A DNA stretch of 64,000 nucleotides from Malacoplasma iowae (GCF_900660615.1 NZ_LR215023.1:682001-746000); one strand, 5' to 3'. Shown: positions 31,885 through 44,224, counted from the first letter of the stretch. Numbers and translations: made by a program. Notes: a model not told the origin generated them from the letters alone.

Positions 31885-34052
31885 TTTTGATTGTTTTCTT
31901 TATAAAAATAATTTTTAACACTAAATTTACTTGATTGATTATCTTTTTTATTTATTTTTCAAAATGGTTTAATTGCTGATTGTTCAACTTTTTCATCTTT
32001 CTTTATTGGATCTTGCTTTTTTGTTAATGTTCTATTAAGAATTCATATTATTAACATTGATATAAGACTACCTACGATAATTGAAACAAGGTAAAGACCA
32101 ATACCAGCTCCAATAGCTATAGATTTATTAACCACTCCAAATAAACTTGTTTGTACTAATGGAAACACAAACACACCACCATGTGGAGCATTTAAAGTAA
32201 TTTGGAAACTACCAACCAATAATCCAGTAATTGCACCACCTACTATGTTTGCTGGAATCATTACTTTTGGTTTTTCTGCTGTAAATGGAATTGCCCCTTC
32301 TGATACAAATGAAATACCCATTATGTAATTTGTTAAAGCTGCTTGTCTTTGTTCTTTATCAAATATATTTTTAAAGAATGTTGCAGCTAAAGCTATTCCT
32401 AATGGTGGAACCATACCAGAAGCCATTGATGCCGCCATAGCTACAGTTCCATTACCTGTATTGATAGAATTATCTTGAAGAGTTGCAATTGAGAATAAAT
32501 AAGCCGCCTTATTAATTGGACCACCTAAGTCAAATGCCATCATTATACCAATTAGCAATCCTAATAGTGGTAATAGATAAGATTGTGAATTAATTAATGA
32601 AAGTAATTTAGAAAATCCTCAATTTAAGAATATTAAAGGAATATTACAAATTCAGAATATTGCTGCAATTAATAAAGTTCCAATTAATGGAATAAATAAA
32701 ATGTTTTTAATTCCATTAAGTGATTGTGGAAGTTTAACAAACACATACTTACATAAAACAATAATTATTACAGATGTTAAAATTGCACCACCAATTGCAC
32801 CAAAGAAACCGCTTGATACTTCGCTATTAGCAAATCAATCAACTGTACCTTTTTCAATATCAATATTAAATAAGAATTTACCGTTTGATATAAACCCACA
32901 AACAAAACCTGGCAATAGTCCGAATTTACCAACAAGACCAAAACACATGTATGCACAAAGAATTGGTACCAATAAATCAAATGAAATTCCACCTAATCTT
33001 TTAAATCATTTAGCAGCATCATTAACTTCACCATAAAAATCATTACCAGCATTATTAATATCAATTAAAAAAGCAAGAGCTATCATAATACCACCAAACA
33101 CAACAAACGGCAGCATATATGAAACACCATTCATTATTCCTTTATATATTCTTTTTCCAAATCCTTTAAAAGACATCATGTCAGAAGAATCATCAAATTT
33201 TGAAGATGGATTTGATGCATGTTTAGATCCAGACATTGTTTTGCCTTCTTTGTTTAAAATTCTATTAATCTCTTTTTTAGGGTCTTTTATTACAGCTTTT
33301 GTACCCATTTCAAGTACATTTTCTTTTCCGCTAAATCTTGATAAATCTACCACTTTATCAACAGCTATAATAACACCTTTTGCATTATTAATTTCTTCTT
33401 GAGTTAGTACATTTTTTGGACCTTCTGTTCCTTGAGTTTCAACCTTTATTTTTATACCCATTTCTTTTGCAGCCTTTTCAAGACTTTGAGCTGCCATAAA
33501 TGTATGTGCTATTCCTGTAGGACATGCTGTAATAGCAACAACATCATATACATTTTCTTGGGTATTAGCATTTTTATCAGATTCATTATTTTTAGTATTT
33601 TGATTATCATTTGATAACAAAGTTATAAGTTCTTTGAAAGTGTTTATTTTTAGTAAATTGTCTATAAAACTTTCATCCATGAATCTTCTTGATAAATTAG
33701 CAATAACTTCAAGATGAGAATTTTCTCCTGAATTTTGATCAAGTGCAATAAAAAATATAACTTCAACTTTTTGACCATCAAGGGATTGTCAATCCATTGG
33801 TTTAACTTTTGCAAACAAAATTACTGGAGTTTTCATAACATTATCCCTAATATGTGGGATAGCAATTTTGTTACCAATTCCAGTTGAAAATTCATTTTCT
33901 CTAGCCATTGCTTTTTCTAAAACAATTTTAGAGTCTAAAGCATAACCTTTTTCTTTTAAAACATTCGAGAAAAAAGTTAATGCTTCTTTCTTATCTTTAA
34001 ATGTTTCATTAATTATAAAAAGATCATCTTTTAAAAAATCTTTTATATCCAT
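31869..34052 (-). CDS. fruA: PTS fructose transporter, EIIABC
   Basis: A 727-residue membrane permease that imports and phosphorylates fructose to fructose 1-phosphate. Domains in order: IIA with [10 protein letters not shown] (active His67), IIB with [13 protein letters not shown] (active Cys177), then IIC with about eight to ten membrane helices and the conserved [12 protein letters not shown] and APHGG segments. I use the ATG at 34052 behind GAGGTTTAAA rather than one nine codons earlier. The stop (31869-31871) lies 13 bp inside fruK. Several TGA Trp codons are present. Confidence 0.93.
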
Positions 34053-34170
34053 TTTAAACCTCATAAAAAAATTTCCCAAGAAATATTATATGTTTAAAAT
34101 AGAAATATTATAAATAAGTTTAAGATAAAAAATTATAAAAATGCAATTTCACAACTTTTATTATTAATTT

Positions 34171-34875
34171 TTAAGCTGCTTTTTGTACTTTATTTTTTCT
34201 TTTTTTTAGTAAAATAACTTCTTTTGAAATTATTACAAGATGTGAAAATAAGTAAACAACTGCAATGAATATGAAACTATTTAAGAAAAATTGTTCAGGT
34301 AGTATCTTTATAATTGGGTCTACAGTTGGATCAAAAACTCAATTATCTTTCCCTTTAAAAAATATTTTATGAAAAATTATAAATGCTTTTTCAAAATCTA
34401 GTTAAACTAAAAACACAATTAACAATATCAATATTAATGAAATAATTGAAACTAAAAATCCAATACTTTTATTTAAAACTTTAACTAAAAATTTATTTTT
34501 TATTCTTCAATTAACAATAACAAAAACTAAACAAATTATAGATGTAACTATCAAAATTGAAAGATCAATCATAAATAATACTTTTGTATCTTGGAAATGT
34601 TCTTTTCCTTCTTGAGAATATTTAAATACTCCAAGATCAAAACCAGCTCATGGAAATGTTAAATAATCTAATAATTTATTATATGAGTAAACTATATCAT
34701 TATATGAATATCCACTAATTTCACTAATGTTTAAGGTTTTTATTTGTACAAAATAAAATCATCTATTTAATACTGGCATAGCAATAGAAAATGAAAGTAA
34801 AAATAAAAATAATGATATGAAAAAAATTATACTTAAAGATCATTTTAATATTTTATTTGATTTTTTTTGTTTCAT
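34171..34875 (-). pseudogene. DUF1461/TIGR01906-like membrane protein with an in-frame stop
   Basis: A 235-codon frame with four hydrophobic helices. After the third helix the conserved family segment should read through to DFEKAFIIFHKIFFKGKDNW, LFDP-like (here VFDP) and DPIIKILPEQFF, but a TAA at 34402-34404 falls just before DFEK. Reading resumes in the same frame to AAATAA at 34171. TGA reads as Trp, but TAA cannot. One base change is enough to explain it. The product is probably truncated after about 157 residues. Confidence 0.75.
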
Positions 34876-34967
34876 AATTAGAATTCTTTTTTTATATCTT
34901 TATATTATATATTAAAGTTTTTTGCAATTTTATTGTTATGTTTAATATATATTATTTTTATTAATAA

Positions 34968-34996
34968 AAGCTTCCTAGTTCAAAACTAAGAAGCTT
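34968..34996 (-). terminator. Terminator hairpin
   Basis: Stem aagcttcctagtt / aactaagaagctt with one bulge, flanked by AT-rich runs, at the 3' side of the gene ending at 35020. Confidence 0.75.
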
Positions 34997-35019
34997 AAAT
35001 AATTTATTAATTTATAAAA

Positions 35020-35496
35020 TTATATGTTAACAATAATACCAGAAGTCACATTAAAACCTAATGATGATGAGCAAAGAATTTTTCTTGTTACTTGGTCTAA
35101 CATTGATACTGTAAAAGAAAAATAACCATCACTTTTTGCTTTAAATTTTATCTTTTTATTCTCAACAATAGAAACTTCACTATTAGTTGAATGATAAGTT
35201 ATTGAATAAGTGTATTTATCAAAATTTGGATCATCTGATGAAGCATCAAATGTTGTTACATAATCTTGATTTACTACCATATTTTTTTCACTAAATGGAT
35301 TTATTTTAATTTCATATTTATAACCTTTAACTGGTTTATTTGAAGAATTATTAAATTCTTTTGTAAGAATATATGGTGTAGTAGTTGCAACAGAAACAGA
35401 AACTATAGCAGCTGATGTTAATGTTAATCCACCAATAAGATATTTAATTTTTTTAGAAGTACCCATACCTTTTTTATTCATACCAACTCTTTCCAA
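35020..35496 (-). CDS. Small secreted or membrane-anchored protein
   Basis: 158 residues from the first Met, though the start may be at MNKKGMG a few codons in. A hydrophobic anchor (YLIGGLTLTSAAIVSVSVAT, about 19-38) is followed by about 110 residues of beta-rich sequence ending SLGFNVTSGIIVNI, possibly an immunoglobulin-like or Big-type domain (KIKFKAKSDGYFSFTV). No lipobox. Function not recognised. Confidence 0.6.
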   Translation of the reverse strand: MERVGMNKKGMGTSKKIKYLIGGLTLTSAAIVSVSVATTTPYILTKEFNNSSNKPVKGYKYEIKINPFSEKNMVVNQDYVTTFDASSDDPNFDKYTYSITYHSTNSEVSIVENKKIKFKAKSDGYFSFTVSMLDQVTRKILCSSSLGFNVTSGIIVNI

Positions 35497-35659
35497 ACTA
35501 CAATTATTAATTAAAATTAATTAGTTTTTAATCACTTAAAAACTAATAATATTTTAAGATTTTTTTATAAGAAATTAAAGCGCGAAATAAAATATTTTTT
35601 TAAAAATTTATTTTTGTAAATATTTTTAACAAAATTTATTAATTTTGATTTGGTAAATT

Positions 35660-37360
35660 TTACTTATAAAAATCCAAAAAGTTTCCATTATCCCAATTGG
35701 TAATATTGATATGGGATTTATCTGAAAAAAATTTATTTTTAGGCAACATAAAATAATCATATTTATAAGATGATGAAGCAAATAAACTATCATCCCAAGT
35801 TGGATCAAATCATGTTCATTTTTCATTGTCATAAATTGCATTTCATGCGTGCAATCCACTTGAATCAGATTGGCCTGGAACAGCATTTGTGTAAACATAT
35901 CCTGTTATGTAAACATTTTGAATATTGAAAATATTAGCTATATAACTAAATGTCATAGCATAACCTTGACACAAAACTTTATTTTCAATAAACCCAATTA
36001 TATTACTACTGTTTTGATTCAATTGACCATATGAAACTTCTGGTAATAATAATTTGTAGATTAAATAAACTTTTTGTTCAACACTTAATTTATCATTAAA
36101 TTCTTTAAAATTGCTATCTATTGAGTTAAAAGTAAAACTTGTATTAAACTCATTATTAATTCACTCAACATTTTTTGACAAAACATTGTTAATTTTATTT
36201 TTAACATTTATAAGATTTTTATATGAATCATTAGGAAACAAAAATGAGTAATAATTATTTTTATAATTTTGATTTGTTTCTAAATCAATAATTTTGCCAT
36301 CATTATTTTCTGGCAATATTGTTTTTATTGGTGTTGAATTTGATGGTTCTATATAAATAAAGTTATATTTCCCATTATTAGCACAATTTATAGTTGCAGG
36401 GAAATTGTATAAAGTTATCAATTCTTGAGATAAATTATTTAAAAATTTTTGATTTATTAATTTAATGTCAATATTTGTTTTTTGTTCGATTATACCTTGT
36501 AACTTTAATCCGCTTGTTGTTAATTTAGGGTAATAAGAATCAACTTGATCAACTGCAAAATATAAATTATTTTCTCTATTTTCTAAAAGTTTTATCGTTT
36601 CTAAATAAAAACTTTTTTCAATTTCATTTGATTTGTTATACAAATAACTATTTTTGATTTTTTCATTTAAATTAATTGAATTTAATGAATTATTAAAATC
36701 TAGTGATAAATAATATTCTTTATTCAGGTAAGTAACTTGTTGATTATCAGTGTTGAACTCTATTGTGTTATCTTGAATTTGATATTCATAATTTTTCGAA
36801 TTACTTTTTTTAAATTTTTTTACAAATGTATTTGGTTTGAATTTAAAACTTAAATAATTTGTTAATGAGGTATTTATATAAGGATAAATAGTTAAGTTAT
36901 TTAAATCAAAAGTAACAATATATTCTTCAATATCACCTTTTGATCTTTTTTCAAAAATTAAGCTAGTGTTAAATTCTTTTATATAAATTAAATCATATGA
37001 AATAGTTAATACATTACCATTAGTTTCTATTTTTGGAATTGTTTTTTGTATTGTTGATCCCTTTGAATTTATATAAGTTTTAAAATAGTTATTAACTACT
37101 TGAATAACCAATTCTTTTTTAAAATCATAATTTAATGAATTTACAAAATTTTTTCCAATTTCTTTTATTTCATCAAAAGAGTAATTTTTGTTTGATTGAA
37201 TTCTTCCTGTTAAACTATTATTTTTACTAATATCTGCATAATCATTTAAATTTATAAATGATTTTTTGTTCACATTTTTTGAACATGATATTAAAGCCAC
37301 AGGTGAAACTAAAATAGGCAAAGATAATGTTATAGAAAAAAATAATTTAAATATTTTCAT
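35660..37360 (-). CDS. Lipoprotein with transglutaminase-like protease domain
   Basis: 566 residues. Signal peptide with lipobox VALISCS (Cys about 27), so it is lipid-anchored outside the cell. The C-terminal region has a transglutaminase-like triad: ENKVLCQGYAMTFSYI (Cys), SSGLHAWNAIYDNEKW (His) and WFDPTWDDS (Asp). Such domains act as cysteine proteases or cross-linkers and occur in mycoplasma surface lipoproteins. I use MKIFKLFF at 37360 as start, since the signal peptide begins there. A TGA Trp occurs before the C-terminal domain. Confidence 0.78.
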
Positions 37361-37770
37361 ATAAGAAATTATAGTTAAATTAATAAATAAAGCAACTAAC
37401 ACCAAAATAAAATATTTTAAACCAGAAATAAATTGTTTATCATATTTTTCGCTACATATTTTTAGTTTTTTTGTTAACCAATCTTCTTCAATAAAATATT
37501 ATTTTCAAAATATATTTCATGGTTGAGCTCTATTAATTTTTAATTTCAGTTGATATATGTAATTTTTATAAGTGTTTATTTAATAAAAAATAACTTTTGC
37601 ATAAAATTAGTAAATTAATTAAATTTTATTTTATAAATTACATTTAACAAAATAAAATTACTAACTTGTAAGTAAAAATATCTCATAAATAAAACAACAT
37701 AGTTGTAAAACATTCTATCTTATAACTATTAATTCATTATCTTTGAATATTACATTTTCAAAATTAAGAA
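37361..37770. other. Non-coding AT-rich stretch left of IS30 copy 4
   Basis: About 410 bp with no gene, repeat or RNA seen. Its right edge is the left flank of IS30 copy 4 and does not match the right flank, so it may have been joined here by rearrangement. Confidence 0.45.
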
Positions 37771-38932
37771 GCTCGATTGACATGTGAAGTGCAACACTCA
37801 AAAAAGAGTGTGCACTTCATTTGTTTTGTTTGTAAGTGTTCACTAATAAAAAGATAATGAATATTAGGAGTGCTTATGAAAACTTATAAACATTTAACAA
37901 AAGAAGAAAGATGCTTAATTTATTTTCTTTGAAATAAAGAAAAATATTCTATGAATAAGATTGCAAAAATCTTAAATAAAAACAAATCAACAATATCAAG
38001 AGAATTAAAAAGAAACACATCTTCAACAGGGATTTATTATTCATCAACTGCTCACAAAAAATACATTAGAAGAAAATCAAATTGTCATATGTTTTTTATG
38101 TTGAAGTACAAAAACTTCACAGATCTTTTTATTCAAAAATTTAATCCTAAATCTCATGGTGTAGAAGCTACAATTTTTTGAATAAAAGAAAACTATCCAT
38201 TAGTTAAAGTTCCAAGTGCTAGGCAAGTATTTAGATGAATCAATAGCAAGATTTGAAAGATACAAAGAAGAGATTGTTTAAGAAGAAAATATGTTAAAGG
38301 GAAAAGAAGAAAAATAGGTATATTTTCTAAAATTGATGGAAAATACTGCATTCCTTATAGTCTAAGACCAGAAAAGATAAACAATAGAAAAGAATTTGGA
38401 CATTGAGAAGCTGATCTAATAGTTAGTAAAAGGCAAAGTGGTTATTACCACTTATTGACATTAGTGGAAAGAAAAACAAGGTTGGCAATTATTAGAAAAA
38501 TAAAAGGGAAGAACGCTAGATCAATGATGGCTAAAATGTATACCATTATTCGAGATGAAAAACTCCCAATAAAAAGCATCACTGTTGATAATGGGTTAGA
38601 GTTTCAAATGATGGGAATAACTGCAAAACAATTCAACTTTAAAGTTTATTATTGCCAACCTTATTCTTCATTTCAAAGAGGGTCCAACGAGAACATAAAT
38701 GGGATAGTTAGAAGATGATATAAAAAAGGAACTGACTTCAGTTTAGTAAGTGAAGATAAAATAAAAACTCTTGAATGAAAAGTAAACAACATCCCAAGAA
38801 AAATGTTTGGTTATAAAACAGCTTACCAAATGTATCAAGAAAATATTTAAAACAAAAAAACTCTCAACTTATATTTCAAAGTCGAGAGTTTAATGTAACA
38901 TTGAAGTGTTGCACTTCACATGTCAGTTAGGG
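37771..38932 (+). mobile_element. IS30-family (IS1630-like) element, copy 4, no target duplication
   Basis: 1162 bp with both ends intact. The left flank (..tttcaaaattaagaa) and right flank (aaagtagataaaacc..) share nothing, unlike the other five copies. The right end lies ten codons into a minus-strand gene that starts at 38964. Confidence 0.9.
37876..38850 (+). CDS. IS30-family transposase, copy 4
   Basis: 324 residues with the same catalytic motifs as copy 3 and only silent base differences noticed (for example at 38670, tttcaaag for ttccaaag). Confidence 0.92.
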
Positions 38933-38964
38933 AAAGTAGATAAAACCGTATTTTTCTTTACCAT
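38933..38964 (-). pseudogene. 5' stump of a gene driven by the invertible cassette
   Basis: On the minus strand AGGAGAAAAG leads to ATG at 38964, giving MVKKNTVLST before the IS30 end. The first seven residues are shared with the methyltransferase on the right because they are encoded by the inverted repeat. The rest of this gene is not found on the other side of the IS. Confidence 0.6.
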
Positions 38965-39089
38965 CTTTTCTCCTAAAAACAATAAATATAAAAAAATTGT
39001 ATACAATATTTAAATTTTTATTAAAAATAATTAATAATATAGGTAATTATAATATTTTTTTAATTAAAAGAGTAAAGAAAAATACGGTT
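38944..39089. promoter_or_regulatory. Putative invertible promoter/start cassette with 18-bp inverted repeats
   Basis: Perfect inverted repeat: aaccgtatttttctttac at 38944-38961 and its complement at 39072-39089. The 110 bp between carry, on the minus strand, TATAAT (39051-39046), AGGAG and an ATG that abuts the left repeat. The present direction serves the truncated stump. After inversion the ATG would sit at 39069-39071, in frame with the methyltransferase (MVKKNTVNSAKKII). Confidence 0.75.
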
Positions 39090-39851
39090 AATTCTGCCAA
39101 AAAAATAATCGTTTGGGCTCTATACGATGATGCAGAATCTTCTTATAAAAAAGCTATAAAAAAATATTTTCATGGAAAAATAGAAGTTCATTCAATTGGA
39201 ATTAATAATATCTCTTTTAAAGAAAAAGAGAATTATTTTTATCACAAAATAGATTTATCTCTTAATAATCATGAGTTAATAAATGAACTTAAAAAATTAC
39301 CACATCCTGATGTAATATTAGCGTCTCCTCCTTGTGAATCATGAAGTGGAGCCGATTGTAATGGAAAAATGTTTAGATCAATAAACAAAAATTTTGAGTG
39401 AATTGTAAAAAATAGAATTTATTATGATGAGTACAAAAAAAATTGTCATCCTGTTAAAAAAAGATATTTTGCTCAAAAAGAAAGAGGTCGAATATTAGGA
39501 GAATCAACAATTGGTGGAACAATAGAAATAATTGAATATTTTAATCCAAAAGTTTGAATTATTGAAAATCCTAAGACATCAAAAACTTGAGAATTCCAGC
39601 TTAATCATTGAGATTTCCCAAGAAATAAAAAATATTACATGAATTCAACATTTTACTCATCATATGATGAAAATTTTTCAGCAAAACCAACAATTTTTAA
39701 AAGTAACATCAAATTAAATTTGAAAGAAAATAAAGTATCAGGTAATAAAAATCATATGGCAAAAGGTTCTTATTCAAGAAGAAGCTCAATCCCAGAATTG
39801 TTAATAAAAGATATAATTTCACAAATTATGGAGAATGATTATGGAAAATAA
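38997..39851 (+). CDS. DNA cytosine methyltransferase (m5C-like), apparently switched off
   Basis: In this orientation the frame has no ATG upstream of the conserved part, only a TTG at 38997 without a ribosome site. The natural start would be created by inversion at 39069 (260 residues). Motifs: IIVWALYDDAESSYKKAI as an unusual cofactor region, ILASPPCESWSGAD (catalytic PC), and WIIENPKTSKTW (ENP in place of the common ENV). The protein is short for an m5C enzyme and the target-recognition region is small. TGA encodes Trp several times. The stop overlaps the start of the HNH gene by 11 bp, so both should be switched together. Confidence 0.78.
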
Positions 39852-41277
39852 TTATAAAAATAATTCATTTTCAAAACATATAATAAAAAAATTTGATGTA
39901 ATTTATAACTTATTTCTAAAAACTGAATTAATAAATAATGCTAATTCAGAAAATGAAAAAAAGATGATAAAAAATATGGTGCCTAAAATTTGAAATATGG
40001 ACACACAAATTTTAACAATTCTTAATGTTTTTTTTGAAAAAATATTAAATGTTGGATTTCAAAAAAATGATGTTTACAAACTAAATATAGTTAAAAATCA
40101 GAATGGATATAAATTAATATTTAATAATGAAAATATAACTCCTACAAGCTCAAAAAATAAAGATGAAGTAGCAAAAAACACAATGTTTCAATATGTTAGA
40201 GTTTTGTCATTTTTCAAAGTTATTATAATTAAAGATTATGAAAACTTGTCTAGATTCTTTAGTTCCAAATTAGATGATAATAAAAATTATGAGGTTTTAT
40301 TAAGCAGTGAATTTAAATTAATTTATTTAAGTGGTAGTGTTAATGAATGAATGACTTTGGGAATTGTTTATGATTTTATAATCAAAGGAATCAAAGACAA
40401 TAATAAAGATATTATGAATATGGCATTTTCATTTTTTGTTAGTACTGTTTATTTTTTAGATAAAAACAAAATAATTTTTAATAATCAAAATGATCCCAAA
40501 TGATCTTGTATAAAACATTTAAAAAACAAAAAAATAAATAATATAGGATACAATAACGAAATTGATAAATTTAAAATAATATACAAAATTTTATCTGAAA
40601 CTTATATTCAATTAGTTAAAAAAACAAAATCATTAATAGAATTTAATATTAATAGCAATAATAATTGAATAATAAATAATGAAAATTATGATTTCCGTGA
40701 AAATTTAGATAATATAGTTTTACACAAATTTTTAGATGATATATTATTTTTGTTATTTGACAAAAATGAAACTAATTTTATTATTGACACAAATTATAAT
40801 ATGCATAAAGAATTTGTAGATGTTATTCAACTTAATAATGATATAGAAAGGTGTAGACAAAAATTAAGAGAAAATATTTTAAAAAATAGAAACAAAAATA
40901 ATGACACATATTATAGTGATATTGAATCTTCATCTAATGAATTCAATTATTTACCAGATGCTATTGAACAAATGGAAGCGGCACACATTTTACCTGTTAG
41001 TGATATAAAACTAAAAATAAAAAACAATCCAAAACAAAAAGAAGAATATTTAAGTTTGTTATCTAATGAAAATAATGGCATAATAATTGACCATGTATAT
41101 CATGATGCTTTTGATAAAAATTGATTACGTCTTGATTATAACGGTGTATTTCAACCAACAGAAGAATGAAACAAAAGATACACAATTAAAGGTAAAATAT
41201 ACAAACACGGTTTAGTAAAAATAAAAGGTGAAGTTCTAAGTAAGGAAATGAAAAATTTTATATTATTAAGAAAATAA
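39841..41277 (+). CDS. HNH restriction endonuclease, partner of the methyltransferase
   Basis: 478 residues. The C-terminal HNH domain is clear: MEAAHILPVSD (His), SNENNGIIIDHVYHDAFDKN (Asn and last His), followed by WLRLDYNGVF. The N-terminal 350 residues are helical and probably recognise DNA. The overlap with the methyltransferase gene implies coupled translation and a restriction-modification pair. Without the cassette in the ON direction, both genes lack a good start for transcription. Uses TGA Trp at several sites. Confidence 0.8.
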
Positions 41278-42226
41278 AACTACTATATCTTAATAATCAC
41301 TTTTTTCATCATTAGTTAATAAAATAATTTTAATCAGATATAAATTCAATTATATAGTTAATTTATTTTTAAAAATCATATGGCATAAAATACATAAAAA
41401 TATAAGAACATTTATATATTAAAGATTTATTTATAATTGTCTTTTTTCTAAACATGTTAAGTTAAAAAAATAATGTTACCATCATAGAGAAACTAATTTT
41501 TAAATTATCTTTTAAATCATTAAATAGAAAATTATCTTAATCTCTTAATTTATCAAAAAAAAGTTAGTTGACTTATTATATTATGTTAACTACTAATTAG
41601 TATCAATCCATAATATTATTGTATATTATTCAAATAATATAAATTATTGTTTAATAAATATTACATATTTATGAAAGTGATTTTTTATTTTATTGTCTTT
41701 ATATTATATTTGTTTATTTTTTATTGTGCTAGTCAAATATATTATCTTTCTATTTCTGGGTTAATATTAAAAAATATTAATAGTTCTTCAAAATTATTCT
41801 CCAACGATTCAATAAGATGTCAATATTTTTCACATTGCTTTTTATAATGAACCTAAAACATCAATGAAAATAACATTGTTTATAAATTTGTAATTTATTA
41901 TGTAACTTTTGAACGAAGAAAGATCTTTTTATTTTTTTATACTTGTTTTGTATAATTTCTTATTTTATTTTAAGTAATAACATTTTTGATGGATTCATTT
42001 TGAAATGTAACTTTTGAATTTTATAAAATTACTTTTAAATTATCACAGCAAGTTAAATAAAAAAATAGATTTCTTATTTTAAATTCTCTATTAATTAAAT
42101 AAATTGTATGGTTAATTATTTTAAAATGATATTTAGAAAACATTATAAAATATTTTTTTAAACCAAATTACTATTTTTGTTTTGGCATTTTTGTTGTTGT
42201 ATAGATTTCATTTATATTTAAAAATT
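41278..42226. other. Long non-coding stretch with transposase scraps
   Basis: About 950 bp, very AT-rich, with stops in all frames. The only recognisable piece is the IS256-like scrap listed separately. No RNA gene or long repeat was seen. Confidence 0.5.
41690..41855 (-). pseudogene. Scrap of IS256/mutator-type transposase
   Basis: On the minus strand CEKYWHLIESLENNFEELLI then FFNINPEIER resembles the segment before the catalytic end of IS256 transposases (YPxIIxSWxxNWxxLxxFFxxPxEIRKxIYTTN). It is bounded by stops. Assignment is by motif only. Confidence 0.4.
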
Positions 42227-44224
42227 TTATTTACTAAAACTTAATATTTTTGTATAAAATTCACCATTAAAAACTATCTCATTATTTGAGATATTTAAAA
42301 TATATTTAAATTTTAAACTATAAGAAAACCCATTATAATCCTTTGTGATTGTTTGTTTGTTATCTGATAAATCAATTATTATATTTTCTAGCTTAAAAGC
42401 ATTGTCAAATATACTTGTGTCAATATTTCAAGAATAATTATTTATATTAACTGATAATATTTTTAATGAAACATTATCGACTAAAGAATTTATATTATTT
42501 GGTGTTAAATTTGAATTTCTCTTTATGAAATCTAAATATGTATTATCAAAATTTTCTAAAATTAAAGATTTGCCATCTTTTAAACTATTTATTTGACTTA
42601 ATATATTTTTATTTTTTGAAATATCATTGATTATATTTTTTGTATATTTTTCCTTTATTTGTGAACTATTATTTTCAATTTTTTCCATTTTATCTTTATA
42701 AAAATCATTAAATTTTAAAAGATTTGTTAAAGTATTAGTTTTATTTGATTTAACATATTCATTATTTTCATTTGCAACACTATATGAAAATTCTAATATT
42801 CCATTAATATCATCAACTAAACTATTTTCACTAATATATTCAAAAATAAATGTTTTATTATTGTTAAAATATTTTGATGCAATTAAATCTATTTTTTCTT
42901 TGTCAAATGATAAAGGTAAACGGTTAATATTGTTTGAAAAATCAGAATGCAATTTTGATGCAAAAGTATTTTTTATTACATCATTATTAACAACTACAAA
43001 ATTATTAACCAATGTATCTAAAATTTCTTGATCTGAAAAATATTTTAATGAATAATCAAAAGCAAAGTGAATTGTTGATTTATCAACAAAAGTTATTTGT
43101 AATTCTTCTTTTTGTCATGAATTATTTTTATATAAAGTTATTTCAAATGAACCTGAAATTTTTTTAATATTTAAATTATTTTCAAATTCTATTTTTATAG
43201 ATTTAAATTTTGATGGATCAATATTCAATATTTCATCATTTGATTTAACATCAACAATAACAAATGGTTTTATATAATTTATTATTTGATTTGGTGTTAA
43301 AAGTTTTATATCACTTTCATTTTTTAAATCAATTATAAACTTATCTTTTAGCTCTAAGTTTGAATTAAGCTTATATATTTTGTTTTTTGGCAAATTATAT
43401 GAAAATATATTTTTAATTTCTATTTTTATTGGTGTGATAATAAAGGTTTTAAACTTACCAGCAATATTAAATATTAATTCATTATTATAAGAATTTGAAC
43501 TTTCATTGATTGTCAAATTTATATCTTTATAAATGTTATTGTTTTTATCATCTTTATAAGTTAAAAGTTTTTCTTTTATATTTTGATTTGTTAAAGTAGA
43601 AAAATCCATATCTTTATAGATAAGATTTAAATCACTTATAAGCTTTGCATAAGCATTTACTTTAACATCATTTAATATAATTCCACCTTCTTGTAATTTT
43701 AAAAATTCAATTTCACTATCATTATTAATAAACTCAAAATTAATATTTATTAAAACTTGTTGTGGAGTTTTATTTTCTTCAAATATTTCAACTTTTATAG
43801 CATATGATAAATCATTAGCTTTTAATTCAATGTATTTTTCTTCATTAGAGTATTTATAATTTGAATCTTCTAAAAATTTATAGTTAGATTTTTCAGTAAA
43901 ATTAGTATTGGTTAAATCAAATAATTCTACTGCTTTTTGCCCAAAATATATTCTTATGTTTTTTTGATGATATGATTGATTTAATTTTAAATTTAAGTTT
44001 AAATTATGAATATCGATAGTTGATACCAAACTTGAACCATTATCTAATTTAGTTACTATATTATCTTTAAGTATGCTATTTGGTTTTTTTGTTTGTTCAG
44101 TAGCAATTTGTCCATTTGAAGAATTGTTTTTATTATTTGAACAGCTTGTTGACAAATTTAAAGCAATAATTGGAACTAACGAAAGACTTGTTAGAGCTAG
44201 TGTTTTGAATTTATTTTTCTTCAT
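42227..44224 (-). CDS. Large lipoprotein, mollicute-specific
   Basis: 665 residues. Signal peptide with lipobox ALNLSTSCS (Cys about 28) followed by an Asn/Ser-rich linker. The body contains repeated beta-rich modules with Asn, Ile and Lys bias (IKVEIFEENKTPQQVLININ, ITPIKIEIKNIFSYNL). No catalytic motif. I start at MKKNKFK (44224), since the signal peptide begins there. One stretch near the middle requires TGA Trp (NNSWQKEE). Probably surface-exposed and antigenic. Confidence 0.75.

Noticed and set aside
41278..42226. Possible hidden gene in the long gap
   Set aside because: Stops in every frame even with TGA as Trp; only a short IS256-like scrap found.
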